This document shows positions 43,127 to 50,223 of a stretch of 50,223 bases of DNA, piece by piece. Source of the stretch: Clostridia bacterium (lineage in GTDB: Bacteria; Bacillota; Clostridia; Christensenellales; UBA1242); assembly GCA_017466725.1 (NCBI GenBank), contig JAFTTP010000003.1, forward strand, positions 1 through 50,223, written 5' to 3'. The translations under genes and the position numbers were made by a program. Within the stretch, counting starts at the first letter, position 1; each line of letters begins with the position of its first letter. A model generated the notes under the pieces. The model did not search any database and was not told the origin of the DNA. It saw nothing but the letters and a program-made list of their open reading frames with translations.

Positions 43127-45364
43127 TCAGCTGTATAACAACTTTATTTTTTTATCTGCTGTGGTAAGCATACTTTTAAGCAGAGTAAAGCGCTGTACAG
43201 TGTAGTTGTTTGACACCATACGCTTAAGGTTTTTTTGCTCGCCGACAAGTACAACCATTTTCTTTGCACGGGTGACGGCAGTGTAAATTAAGTTTCTTGT
43301 TAAAATCATGCTTGTTCCCGCAATAATAGGTATCACCACTACGTCAAACTCAGAGCCCTGACTTTTGTGTATTGTAATTGCGTAGGCAAGTGAAAGTTGA
43401 TTTATTTCTGTACGTGGGTAAAGGCAACGTCTGCCATCTTCAAACATGACCACCATTTCGTTTGTTTGAAAGTCGATAAGTTCGATGGTGCCAATGTCGC
43501 CATTAAATATGCCTTCGCCCTCTTCTTCAATTATGCCGTTAGATTTTTTCCAAATAAGGCCATAGTTGTTTGTTGTTTGCATCACCTTATCGCCAACGCG
43601 GAAGATAGTCTCGCCAACCATAAGCTCCATTTTGTTGAGGGCAGGTGGGTTGATTGCCTCCTGTAAACTACGATTTAAGTTGTCAATACCGCAAACTCCT
43701 GCTTTTAGAGGTGCAAGCACTTGAATTTGCGTGCTTTCAAGGTTTGTAAATTTTGGCAATCTGCGTACAACCATATCCACAATTGAGTTTTTAATTTGCC
43801 CCAGGTCAACATGCTCTTGAAAGAAGAAATCTGTAGAACTGTTGTCAATATGTGGCATTTTGCCGTTGTTTATAAGGTGGGCATTCGTAATAATCAAACT
43901 ATCATCACTTTGGCGGTATATTTTTGTGAGCATTGATATGGTGATGATTTTACTTTGAATGATATCGTCAAGCACATTGCCTGCGCCAACACTTGGCAAC
44001 TGGTCTTTGTCGCCTACAAGAATAAGCTGGCAGTCGCGAGGCAGCGCTTTGCAGAGGTGGCTCATCAGCGCAACATCCACCATTGACACTTCATCCACAA
44101 TTACAACATCGGTTTTGAAAGTGTTGTTTTCGTTGTAAACAAATCGGCTTATATTGCCAAGCTCACCAGATGCAACTTCAAGCGCGCGATGTATTGTTTT
44201 TGCATCCTCGCCGGTTGAATCACCCATTCTTTTTGATGCGCGTCCAGTAGGGGCCAAAAGCATATATCTTTTGTCATGAGCCTTTAAAATTTCAATAATA
44301 CATTTTATAATTGTAGTTTTACCGGTACCGGGTCCGCCGGTTATTACAGAAACTCCCGAATTTATCGAATTTCTAATGGCATTTTTTTGCTCTTCATGAA
44401 ATAAAATGTTAAATTTTTCTTCAAAATGGGCAATTTCATCATCAATCTTTAATTTTTTAAGTTGAATTGAACTGTTAAGCAGTGCAAGCTTTTGTGCAAC
44501 GCTAGTCTCATAATGGTGATATTTGCTTGGTGTGACAATTTCGACGTTTTCGTGGAACATCACAAGCGTACTTTTATCAAGCGTAAGATTTTCTAGTGCA
44601 TTTTGATATAATTCACTGTTTGCATCATAATCAAGTTCTAAAAGCTTTGATGCTTGTGTAAATAAAACCTGTTTAGGCAGGTATGTGTTGCCAGTTTTTT
44701 CAACCGATGACGAAAGTGTGTAAATTATTCCTGCGCGTACTCTAAATTCGCTGTCGGCAGGAATTCCTATGCTGTTTGCAATTTTATCAGCGGTCATAAA
44801 GCCAATTCCGCTTACATCTTCAACAAGGCGGTATGGATTTGTTTTTACAATATCAACCGTTTTTGCGCCGTAAATATCATAAATTTTAAGCGCCATGTTG
44901 GTGGAAATGTTGTATTTTTGCAAAAACATAACTGTATTTTGAAGTTTTTTAAGCTCTTTAAATTTTTCACCAATTTCGAGTGCTTTTTTAAGCGAGATGT
45001 TTTTCACCTCTGCTAAGCTTGTAGGGCTCATTTCAATTATGTCAAAAGTTTGTTCTTTAAAGTGCTTTACAATGTTTCGCGCGGTGACGGGGCCAACACC
45101 TTTAATAAGCCCAGAAGATAAATACCTTTCAATTCCAGCCAGCGAGGTGGGCAGGGTGATTTCATAAGAAGTAAAAGCAAACTGATATCCGTACTTTGCA
45201 TTGTTTACATATTCGCCTTCAAGTTCTAAATTTTCGCCTACGTTTGCATTAAGAAGTTTGCCAACACAAACAACAGGGGTTGTTTTAAAGTCTAAAACAA
45301 ACACTGTGTAGCCATTTTGCTCGTTACGGAATATAATTTCTTCAATAGGTCCATCAATTTTCAT
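43127..45364 (-). CDS. recD2: RecD2 DNA helicase
   Basis: RecD2 is a 5'-3' DNA helicase for repair and fork processing that acts without RecBC. It has an OB-like N-terminal domain with the helix-hairpin-helix stretch YLSSGLIKGVGPVTARNIV and IVKTNPYRLVEDVSGIGFMTADKIA, Walker A GGPGTGKTT (about 341-349), the Walker B DEVSMVD, and a final superfamily 1 motif YAITIHKSQGSEFD and YTAVTRAKK near the end. Length (745) is typical. It is transcribed with comFC, which starts 5 bases later. The start at 45364 has no strong ribosome binding site I can see, so expression may be low. Confidence 0.95.
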   Translation of the reverse strand: MKIDGPIEEIIFRNEQNGYTVFVLDFKTTPVVCVGKLLNANVGENLELEGEYVNNAKYGYQFAFTSYEITLPTSLAGIERYLSSGLIKGVGPVTARNIVKHFKEQTFDIIEMSPTSLAEVKNISLKKALEIGEKFKELKKLQNTVMFLQKYNISTNMALKIYDIYGAKTVDIVKTNPYRLVEDVSGIGFMTADKIANSIGIPADSEFRVRAGIIYTLSSSVEKTGNTYLPKQVLFTQASKLLELDYDANSELYQNALENLTLDKSTLVMFHENVEIVTPSKYHHYETSVAQKLALLNSSIQLKKLKIDDEIAHFEEKFNILFHEEQKNAIRNSINSGVSVITGGPGTGKTTIIKCIIEILKAHDKRYMLLAPTGRASKRMGDSTGEDAKTIHRALEVASGELGNISRFVYNENNTFKTDVVIVDEVSMVDVALMSHLCKALPRDCQLILVGDKDQLPSVGAGNVLDDIIQSKIITISMLTKIYRQSDDSLIITNAHLINNGKMPHIDNSSTDFFFQEHVDLGQIKNSIVDMVVRRLPKFTNLESTQIQVLAPLKAGVCGIDNLNRSLQEAINPPALNKMELMVGETIFRVGDKVMQTTNNYGLIWKKSNGIIEEEGEGIFNGDIGTIELIDFQTNEMVVMFEDGRRCLYPRTEINQLSLAYAITIHKSQGSEFDVVVIPIIAGTSMILTRNLIYTAVTRAKKMVVLVGEQKNLKRMVSNNYTVQRFTLLKSMLTTADKKIKLLYS

Positions 45365-45462
45365 ATTTATATTTTAATAATAATTTCTTTTAAAATCAAG
45401 TAAAAATAGTTGCATTTAAAATTTATTTTTTATATACTATTTTAGGAAAAAGAGAGAAGGAT

Positions 45463-45846
45463 ATGAAAACTACAGAAAAAATCTTAGAAATTGAATCACT
45501 GCTTGAAAATTTGATTAAAAAGAATAGAGAAGGTAGTGTTTTAAGGATGAAAATACTATTCTTTAGCGACCTCTATCAAGACCTTTCAATAAGCATGATT
45601 ATTGAAAAATTGGGCATCAAAAAAACAAATTTCGCACTTATGAGTGCAGCACTTGAAAAAGAGGGCTGTCTTGTAATCAAAAAGTCTAATTTAGACAGAC
45701 GATGTCGCATGCTTGAGCTTACACAAAAAGGTAGGGATGAGCTTAATAACTATTTAAATGAAATGAGCAAAACTCTCGGCTCAACACCACTTGAAATTGA
45801 GACATCTCTTGACAACTTAGGAAGATATTTAAACAAGATTATTTAA
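45463..45846 (+). CDS. MarR-like winged-helix protein
   Basis: The 127-residue protein has a helical dimerisation region and a winged helix: SISMIIEKLGIKKTNFALMSAALEKEGCLVIKKSNLDRRCRMLELTQKGRDEL (about 45-97), where DRRCRMLELTQKG is the typical MarR wing. MarR proteins repress drug efflux and stress genes and are released by ligands. It has a GAAGGAT site and lies 10 bases before cysS, so they are likely co-transcribed. This arrangement for cysS is unusual and may give ligand control of the synthetase. Confidence 0.85.
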   Translation: MKTTEKILEIESLLENLIKKNREGSVLRMKILFFSDLYQDLSISMIIEKLGIKKTNFALMSAALEKEGCLVIKKSNLDRRCRMLELTQKGRDELNNYLNEMSKTLGSTPLEIETSLDNLGRYLNKII

Positions 45847-45856
45847 GGAGTGGGAA

Positions 45857-47212
45857 ATGCTTAAACTTTTTAATTCACTTACTAGAAAAACAGAAGAATT
45901 TAATCCAAAAGATGCAAACAATGTAAAAATGTACTCTTGCGGACCTACTGTTTATTACTATCCTCATATTGGAAACTTTAGGGCATATCTTTTTATGGAC
46001 AACATAAGAAGGGTGCTTAAATATAACGGCTTTACACTTAATGGAGTTATGAACATTACTGACGTTGGTCACCTTACAAGCGATGCAGACGAAGGTGATG
46101 ATAAAATGCTTGTTGCATCTAAACGTGAAAATAAATCACCTTGGGAAATTGCCAAATTTTATACCGATGTATTTATGGCAGATGCAAAAAAATTAAACAT
46201 TGACTTGCCAGAACACATTGTTCCAGCAACAAGTGTAATTGAAGAAATGATTGAATTTGTCAAAGTTTTAATTGAAAAGGGCTTTGCTTATGAAACAAGT
46301 AAAGGTATTTACTTTGACATTGCAAAATTTCACGCATATGGCGCACTTTCTGGTATGGATATCAGAGAAAAACTTGCCGGTGCAAGAATTGAAGTTGATG
46401 ACGAAAAACGCTCACCATACGATTTTGTATTGTGGGTGAAGGCACCAAAAGAACATATTATGCAGTGGCCTAGCCCATGGGGGATGGGATATCCAGGCTG
46501 GCACATTGAGTGCTCAGTTATCGGAGATAAATACTTGGGTGAATATATTGATATTCATACTGGTGGGGTTGACCATAAACCAGTTCACCATGAAAATGAA
46601 ATTGCACAAAGCAATTGTCACTATGGTCACCAAGTAGTAAGCAACTGGATGCACTTAGAATTTTTGCAAATTGACGGTGGCAAGATGAGCAAAAGCCTTG
46701 GCAACTTGTACACAATTGCCGATTTAGAGAAAAAGGGGTATGCTGCAGAAGACTTTAGATTTTTCTACTTTATGGCACACTATTCAAAACAACAAAACTT
46801 TACTTTTGATGCGCTTGATATGGCGAAAAACACACTTAAAAGCATCAAAAATCTTGTTAAAGAACATAAAACTGGCAGTGCAAAGGTTGATACTGCCGGC
46901 TATCAACAAGAGTTTCTTGACAGCATAAATGACGACCTTAATATGCCAAAGGCAATTGCTTGCGTTCAAAAAATGCTTAAAGAAGAAAGAAGTGCGGATG
47001 TATACAATGCATTCATCAAATTCAATCAAGTTTTAGGCCTTAATCTTGATGAGGAAGAAATTCCAGCAGAAATTAAAGAGTTGGCTGAAAAACGCTGGCA
47101 GGCAAAACAAAATAAAGACTGGGCAACAGCAGACGCAGTTAGGGCAGAACTTGATGCAAAAGGTTATGTTGTAAAAGACAGTAAAGAAGGATATGAAATT
47201 TTAAAGAAATAA
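45857..47212 (+). CDS. cysS: Cysteinyl-tRNA synthetase
   Basis: CysRS charges tRNA-Cys. MYSCGPTVYYYPHIGN (25-40) includes the zinc-ligand Cys28 and the HIGN motif (37-40); further zinc ligands are in HIECSVIG and HHENEIAQSNC; KMSKSLGN lies at about 275-282. Length (451) is standard and the C-terminal RWQAKQNKDWATADAVRAELDAKGY helices are typical. An AAGGAG site precedes the ATG. In Bacillus cysS heads mrnC-rlmB; here those genes lie 38 kb away. Confidence 0.97.
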   Translation: MLKLFNSLTRKTEEFNPKDANNVKMYSCGPTVYYYPHIGNFRAYLFMDNIRRVLKYNGFTLNGVMNITDVGHLTSDADEGDDKMLVASKRENKSPWEIAKFYTDVFMADAKKLNIDLPEHIVPATSVIEEMIEFVKVLIEKGFAYETSKGIYFDIAKFHAYGALSGMDIREKLAGARIEVDDEKRSPYDFVLWVKAPKEHIMQWPSPWGMGYPGWHIECSVIGDKYLGEYIDIHTGGVDHKPVHHENEIAQSNCHYGHQVVSNWMHLEFLQIDGGKMSKSLGNLYTIADLEKKGYAAEDFRFFYFMAHYSKQQNFTFDALDMAKNTLKSIKNLVKEHKTGSAKVDTAGYQQEFLDSINDDLNMPKAIACVQKMLKEERSADVYNAFIKFNQVLGLNLDEEEIPAEIKELAEKRWQAKQNKDWATADAVRAELDAKGYVVKDSKEGYEILKK

Positions 47213-47235
47213 GTGACCAAATGTCGCTAAACATA

Positions 47236-47270
47236 AAAAAGACTAAGATTTATTTCTTAGTCTTATTTTT
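47236..47270. terminator. Bidirectional terminator between cysS and the XRE gene
   Basis: AAGACTAAGA (47239-47248) and TCTTAGTCTT (47255-47264), flanked by A and T runs, form a strong stem that can end both convergent transcripts. Confidence 0.85.
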
Positions 47271-47598
47271 TATCTTTAATTAAAATATTTACAAAGTTCA
47301 TCACTGTTTCCAATTCTAAAGCGTCAAGCTTGTTCAGCTTTTCAATCAATTCACGATATTGAAGTGGATATTCCGTTTTGTCATCAAAAAAGTCTGCTGG
47401 TGAAATCCCAAAATAATCACAAATTACTTCCAAGTTTTCAATGGAAACGTTGCTTTGTCCGTTTTCTATATGTGCAATATAATTTTGATTTTGCCCTATT
47501 TCTACGCTTAGTTTTCTTGCAGAAATATTTTGTGCTAATCTTAAATTAGCAATTCTTTTTCTTATGAATTCGTGTATCATATCTTTATCATACCCCAT
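47263..47598 (-). CDS. XRE-family helix-turn-helix regulator
   Basis: The 111-residue protein carries a Cro/CI-type helix-turn-helix: IRKRIANLRLAQNISARKLSVEIGQNQNYIAHIENGQSNVSIENLEVICDYFGISPADFFD (about 12-70), with the recognition helix at QNYIAHIENG. A short helical tail follows. No ribosome binding site is clear for either ATG; the one at 47580 (MIHEFIRKRI) would match the usual start of such small regulators, the one at 47598 adds six residues. A perfect palindrome just upstream (47612-47632) may be its operator or a leader terminator. Confidence 0.85.
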   Translation of the reverse strand: MGYDKDMIHEFIRKRIANLRLAQNISARKLSVEIGQNQNYIAHIENGQSNVSIENLEVICDYFGISPADFFDDKTEYPLQYRELIEKLNKLDALELETVMNFVNILIKDKK

Positions 47599-47611
47599 TA
47601 CAACTTAAAAA

Positions 47612-47632
47612 ATGAGACCTAACAGGTCTCAT
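47612..47632. promoter_or_regulatory. Palindrome between the XRE gene and a divergent gene: operator or leader terminator
   Basis: ATGAGACCT, spacer AAC and AGGTCTCAT form a 9-base-pair perfect inverted repeat. It lies 4 bases ahead of the -35 of the divergent plus-strand promoter and 14 bases before the XRE start codon. On the minus strand it is followed by six T, so in RNA it also looks like an intrinsic terminator. Confidence 0.55.
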
Positions 47633-47636
47633 TTAG

Positions 47637-47666
47637 TTGACAAGTGCATCTTTAAAAGTATATAAT
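47637..47666 (+). promoter_or_regulatory. Promoter of the 89-residue unknown gene
   Basis: TTGACA (47637-47642), 18 bases and TATAAT (47661-47666) form a consensus promoter ahead of an AGGGGG ribosome binding site. Confidence 0.8.
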
Positions 47667-47696
47667 TGTAAAAAATAAGATTTTAGGGGGTGTAAA

Positions 47697-47966
47697 ATGA
47701 AATATTTTGGTATAAAAGAGGAGGATATGGGGTTGTTGGTCTATGGCGTGCCACAATATTTGATAAATTATGTTAAAGAACTCCAAAAGACGTATCCTGA
47801 AGTAAAAATACATATTCCAGTTTATGAAAAAGCATTAAAAATTCAAAAGCAAACTTATGGCAAAAATTATACAGTGCGATATTATGTTGAAAATTTACCA
47901 CAAGGTTTTGCCTTTGAAGATGAATATTATAAATATCTTAAAGCAAATTATAAGGATGTGATTTAA
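47697..47966 (+). CDS. Unrecognised 89-residue protein divergent from the XRE gene
   Basis: I do not recognise this small protein. It is tyrosine- and lysine-rich (YLINYVKELQKTYPEVKIHIPVYEKALKIQKQTYGKNYTVRYYVENL), soluble, and has a consensus promoter, an AGGGGG site and a strong terminator, so it is very likely real. Divergence from a regulator over a shared palindrome suggests that the XRE protein controls it. Confidence 0.75.
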   Translation: MKYFGIKEEDMGLLVYGVPQYLINYVKELQKTYPEVKIHIPVYEKALKIQKQTYGKNYTVRYYVENLPQGFAFEDEYYKYLKANYKDVI

Positions 47967-47971
47967 AATCA

Positions 47972-48002
47972 AAAAGCAAGCCTAATTTGGCTTGCTTTTT
48001 TG
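47972..48002. terminator. Bidirectional terminator between the unknown gene and rplL
   Basis: AAAAAGCAAGCC (47972-47983) and GGCTTGCTTTTT (47990-48001) form a 12-base-pair stem with flanking A and T runs, serving both convergent transcripts. Confidence 0.9.
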
Positions 48003-48029
48003 TCGCAATATTCATTTTTATAATTTGAT

Positions 48030-48395
48030 TTATTTAAGTTTAACTGTTGCGCCAGCTTCTTTAAGTTTAGCTTCGATTTCTTTAGCTTCTTCTGCTGGAA
48101 CATTTTCTTTGATTGCTTTTGGAGCTGATTCAACGAGAGCTTTAGCTTCGCCAAGACCAAGTCCAGTGATTTCTCTAACAGCTTTGATAACTGCAATTTT
48201 GTTTGCGCCGATTTCAGCGAGTTCAACTGTGAATTCAGTTTTTTCTTCAGCAGCTGGAGCAGCACCAGCAGCAGGGCCAGCAACTACTGCAGCAGCAGCG
48301 CTAACGCCAAATTCTTCTTCTAACATTTTAACAAGTTCGTTGATTTCAACAACTGTTTTGTTTTTAATAATTTCAACAAGTTCTTTATTTTCCAT
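48030..48395 (-). CDS. rplL: Ribosomal protein L7/L12 (bL12)
   Basis: L7/L12 forms the flexible stalk that recruits translation GTPases. The N-terminal dimerisation part ([27 protein letters not shown]) is followed by an alanine-rich hinge (about 36-52) and the C-terminal domain with [39 protein letters not shown]. Length 121 is normal. It lies 35 bases after rplJ with an AGGAG site. Confidence 0.98.
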   Translation of the reverse strand: MENKELVEIIKNKTVVEINELVKMLEEEFGVSAAAAVVAGPAAGAAPAAEEKTEFTVELAEIGANKIAVIKAVREITGLGLGEAKALVESAPKAIKENVPAEEAKEIEAKLKEAGATVKLK

Positions 48396-48430
48396 TTTTA
48401 TTTTCTCCTTTAAAATTTTAATTTATTTGT

Positions 48431-48922
48431 TTATGCACCTTGCTTTTCAGCGATTGCATTAAGTGCAATAGCAACACTGCGAACAGGGCTTTGCAACAAG
48501 TATAAAAGTTTTGATATAAGCACTTCTTTTGATGGGATTTTTGCAAGTTGATTTACCATATCAGCGTCAACTCTGCTACCATTTAAAATTCCACCTTTAA
48601 CTTGCATTTTCTTAGTGTTTTCCGATGTTTCAACGATGATTCTTGGCCCTGAAACTTCATCTTGCATACCAAATGCAACAGCTGTAGTTCCTTGTAAAAT
48701 ATCATCATAACCAGTCATACCAAGATCTGCCAATGCTTTTGAGAGTAATCTGTTTTTGTATACTTTGTATTCAACACCAGCTTCTCTTAAAGCTCTACGC
48801 ATTTTAGTGTCTTCTTCAACGGTTAAACCACGATAATCAACAAAAGTAAGTGAAATTGAAGATTGAATTTTATTTTTAATCTCTTCAACTATTTCTTTTT
48901 TTGCTTCTAAATTAGCACTCAT
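48431..48922 (-). CDS. rplJ: Ribosomal protein L10 (uL10)
   Basis: L10 anchors L7/L12 dimers to 23S rRNA and represses its own mRNA. The sequence contains SISLTFVDYRGLTVEEDTKMRRALREAGVEYKVYKNRLLSKAL and the end GSRVDADMVNQLAKIPSKEVLISKLLYLLQSPVRSVAIALNAIAEK. Length 163 is typical. An AAAAAAGGAGG site precedes the ATG. It lies apart from rplK-rplA, on the other strand. Confidence 0.97.
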   Translation of the reverse strand: MSANLEAKKEIVEEIKNKIQSSISLTFVDYRGLTVEEDTKMRRALREAGVEYKVYKNRLLSKALADLGMTGYDDILQGTTAVAFGMQDEVSGPRIIVETSENTKKMQVKGGILNGSRVDADMVNQLAKIPSKEVLISKLLYLLQSPVRSVAIALNAIAEKQGA

Positions 48923-48959
48923 GAAATTTTCCTCCTTTTTTATAGAATATTGCGCCTAT

Positions 48960-49001
48960 AAAAACAAAATCTCTATGCCTAGGAAAAAAGGGCATAGAGA
49001 T
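48960..49001 (-). terminator. Attenuator terminator in the rplJ leader
   Basis: On the minus strand ATCTCTATGCC (49001-48991) and GGCATAGAGAT (48979-48969) pair around a 11-base loop and are followed by TTTGTTTTT. It lies between the L10-binding region and the start of rplJ, the usual place of the attenuator in L10 leaders. Confidence 0.8.
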
Positions 49002-49024
49002 GGATAAAATCAATCTTTATTTAC

Positions 49025-49085
49025 TTCTTTCCTCGGCAAGCACACGTCAGTGTTTATGCTTTCGCACTTGCTGTCTATGGACAAG
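49025..49085 (-). ncRNA. L10 leader (ribosomal protein autoregulation element)
   Basis: The minus-strand text reads GTCCATAGACAGCAAGTGCG, a hairpin loop region, and GTGCTTGCCGAGGAAAG, the conserved core of the L10 leader, which binds the L10(L12)4 complex. It sits downstream of a consensus promoter and upstream of the attenuator terminator. The folding was read by eye, not computed. Confidence 0.8.
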
Positions 49086-49105
49086 ACTTTATTTTTACAT
49101 GCAAC

Positions 49106-49134
49106 ATTATAAAACAAAAAATCGCCTTTGTCAA
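49106..49134 (-). promoter_or_regulatory. Promoter of rplJ-rplL
   Basis: On the minus strand TTGACA (49134-49129), 17 bases and TATAAT (49111-49106) are consensus. The -35 element sits in the loop of the terminator of the upstream small-gene operon. Confidence 0.88.
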
Positions 49135-49143
49135 GCGATTTTT
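49112..49143 (-). terminator. Terminator of the small-gene operon, overlapping the rplJ promoter
   Basis: AAAAATCGC (49117-49125) and GCGATTTTT (49135-49143) form a 9-base-pair stem, with the 9-base loop holding the TTGACA of the rplJ promoter. On the minus strand it is followed by TTTGTTTT, so it ends the operon above. Confidence 0.75.
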
Positions 49144-49157
49144 CAAACTTTTCTAAA

Positions 49158-49493
49158 TTATTTAATAAAAGAAAGGTCTTCCGCAGTAAATTCCTCTACT
49201 GTTACTTCATGTTTTGGCTCTTTTTCTGCATTTTCATCCATTTCTGGCGCATTACGATATATGTCAAACAGCCACATATGGTCGGTGTCACGCAGCGAGC
49301 GCATATGGTCTACCAGTTTTTCATAAACTTCATCAGAAAGCGCCTTTATTGCAGGGTAGATTACGCTGTTATGCCACTTTTTGTTTTCGTTTACAAGAAC
49401 ACTGTAAAGTGCTTGAATTTTTTCGTCACTAACATCTTGTGAATAAAATTCTACAACTTTGATTAAATTATCTCTAACATTTTTATTTTCCAT
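49158..49493 (-). CDS. Unrecognised 111-residue protein, last of a three-gene operon
   Basis: I do not recognise it. The protein is soluble and helical with an acidic C-terminus (EMDENAEKEPKHEVTVEEFTAEDL) and the stretch FYSQDVSDEKIQALYSVLVNENKKWHNSVIYPAIKAL. A CxxC or active-site motif is not visible. An AAGGAAG site precedes the ATG, and it lies 11 bases after the previous gene, so it belongs to the same operon as the two paralogous small proteins upstream. Confidence 0.7.
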   Translation of the reverse strand: MENKNVRDNLIKVVEFYSQDVSDEKIQALYSVLVNENKKWHNSVIYPAIKALSDEVYEKLVDHMRSLRDTDHMWLFDIYRNAPEMDENAEKEPKHEVTVEEFTAEDLSFIK

Positions 49494-49504
49494 ACGTTCT
49501 TCCT

Positions 49505-49789
49505 TTAAGCGTTTTCACGTTCTTCTAATTCTTTTATAAAGTTTGTCAGTCGCATTGAAAACAAAGGGTTGCCTATATGATGTGCAAAAATGGCAAGTTC
49601 TTGAAGTGTATCTTCGTCTAACAACATTGCCAACTTTCTACACGTTTTGGCATCTGCGTTAAAAAGTGCAAAATGTAAAGCATTCAGCGTTGCCCCATCA
49701 TGTGTTTTTTTATGGTCTGCATATAAAAGTTTTACGGTTTTTATTGAGGCTTCTTCTTTAAGATATTCCCATTCAGTTTTGTGTTTCAT
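49505..49789 (-). CDS. Small unknown protein, paralogue of the next gene upstream
   Basis: I do not recognise this 94-residue protein, but it is clearly related to the neighbour at 49807-50124: both have A-x4-VK-L-----KT--G-TLNAL-F-L--A, then a helix with L-KLL or LAMLL, -TLQ-L, and IG--x-F. So a tandem duplication is likely. The ATG at 49789 has an AAAGGAG site; a reading to 49846 would overlap the upstream gene without one. The protein is helical and has no recognisable catalytic motif. Confidence 0.75.
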   Translation of the reverse strand: MKHKTEWEYLKEEASIKTVKLLYADHKKTHDGATLNALHFALFNADAKTCRKLAMLLDEDTLQELAIFAHHIGNPLFSMRLTNFIKELEERENA

Positions 49790-49806
49790 TTTTTTCTCCT
49801 TTAAAC

Positions 49807-50124
49807 TTAACGATCTATTGATTGTGAACTGGCTAGAAGTTCCCATTGGATTAATTCTGGGAAAATTTGTTCGCCTATACCTTGACCATAAGTCACCAAC
49901 TTTTGAAGTGTTGCTTCACTGATGCTGTGTAAAAGTTTGTTTAGCGCCTTAATATTGATTGCACCTGTAGATTTGTCTGTGCTTGCAGTTTTAAGTGAAA
50001 AATACAGTGCGTTAAGTGTAAATCCACTGCCTGTTTTTTCATATTCCTTCACAAGAATTTTCACAGAATGTTCAGCTGCTTGGTGCTCTAAAAGTTCCAA
50101 TTCCGTCATTTTTCTCTTTGCCAT
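49807..50124 (-). CDS. Small unknown protein, first of the paralogous pair
   Basis: I do not recognise this 105-residue protein. It shares with its downstream neighbour the core EHSVKILVKEYEKTGSGFTLNALYFSLKTA (about 18-47) and the C-terminal ATLQKLVTYGQGIGEQIF. Helical and charged, it may act as a small scaffold or toxin-antitoxin-like partner, but nothing in the sequence decides this. A GGAGG site lies 11 bases before the ATG, and it is the first gene after the promoter at 50152. Confidence 0.75.
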   Translation of the reverse strand: MAKRKMTELELLEHQAAEHSVKILVKEYEKTGSGFTLNALYFSLKTASTDKSTGAINIKALNKLLHSISEATLQKLVTYGQGIGEQIFPELIQWELLASSQSIDR

Positions 50125-50151
50125 TTATCAAAAATCCTCCATATGTATTTG

Positions 50152-50179
50152 ATTATATCATGTTTTACTTTTTTTTCAA
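50152..50179 (-). promoter_or_regulatory. Promoter of the three-gene small-protein operon
   Basis: On the minus strand TTGAAA (50179-50174), 16 bases and TATAAT (50157-50152) with an extended TG lie ahead of the first gene. Confidence 0.7.
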
Positions 50180-50223
50180 GGGCTTTTTCTTAAAAAGTTG
50201 ATAAAATATTGACTTAAATTGAG

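Overview
The window reads as chromosomal DNA of a low-GC, Gram-positive-type bacterium (Bacillota, probably a Clostridia-like lineage; exact taxon not determinable here). Supporting signs are a SigH-type sigma factor beside rlmB and mrnC, a RecD2/ComFC pair, QueH, Mini-RNase III, strong AGGAGG ribosome binding sites, TTGACA/TATAAT promoters, many short U-tailed terminators, an L10 leader and a lipobox protein. TGA is used as a stop (for example the ArsR-type gene ending at 37004), so this is genetic code 11 and not a code-4 mollicute.

Layout. 1-3240 (minus): start of trpS, then an ABC exporter plus GNAT acetyltransferase operon behind a leader peptide and terminator. 3248-9304 (minus): ychF, mrnC, rlmB, sigH, metG and a methyltransferase as one tight gene run. 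9377-15103 (minus): a 5.7-kb gene for an unrecognised 1908-residue protein. 15288-21062 (plus): secA, a HicB-like gene, then rpmG-secE-nusG-rplK-rplA. 21095-29467 (minus): an 8.4-kb gene for a secreted, membrane-anchored 2790-residue surface protein. 29825-33805: TPR glycosyltransferase, nucleoside hydrolase, tRNA-Ser, ADP-ribosylglycohydrolase flanked by inverted repeats, HAD phosphatase. 33924-36523 (minus): a surface cassette of collagen-like protein, two pilin-like membrane proteins and small proteins. 36669-42177 (plus): ArsR regulator, an unknown gene with queH and lepB, HU, an unknown protein, a sugar symporter and a lipoprotein. 42210-45364 (minus): tRNA-Glu, comFC, recD2. 45463-47212 (plus): MarR-like gene and cysS. 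47263-50223: XRE regulator, a small unknown gene, rplJ-rplL with L10 leader, and a three-gene operon of small unknown proteins.

Two themes stand out. First, the genes that in Bacillus form one block (cysS-mrnC-rlmB-yacP-sigH-rpmG-secE-nusG-rplK-rplA-rplJ-rplL) are nearly all present within 45 kb but broken into four pieces in different orientations, with the two giant genes and accessory genes between them. Second, the window has well-defined regulatory RNA: a probable drug-responsive attenuator upstream of the ABC/GNAT operon, an L1-type leader before rplK, an L10 leader with attenuator before rplJ, and a terminator-like hairpin in the rpmG leader. The attenuator-controlled ABC/GNAT operon, the 1908-residue protein and the paralogous small-protein operon at the right end are the best candidates for undescribed biology.
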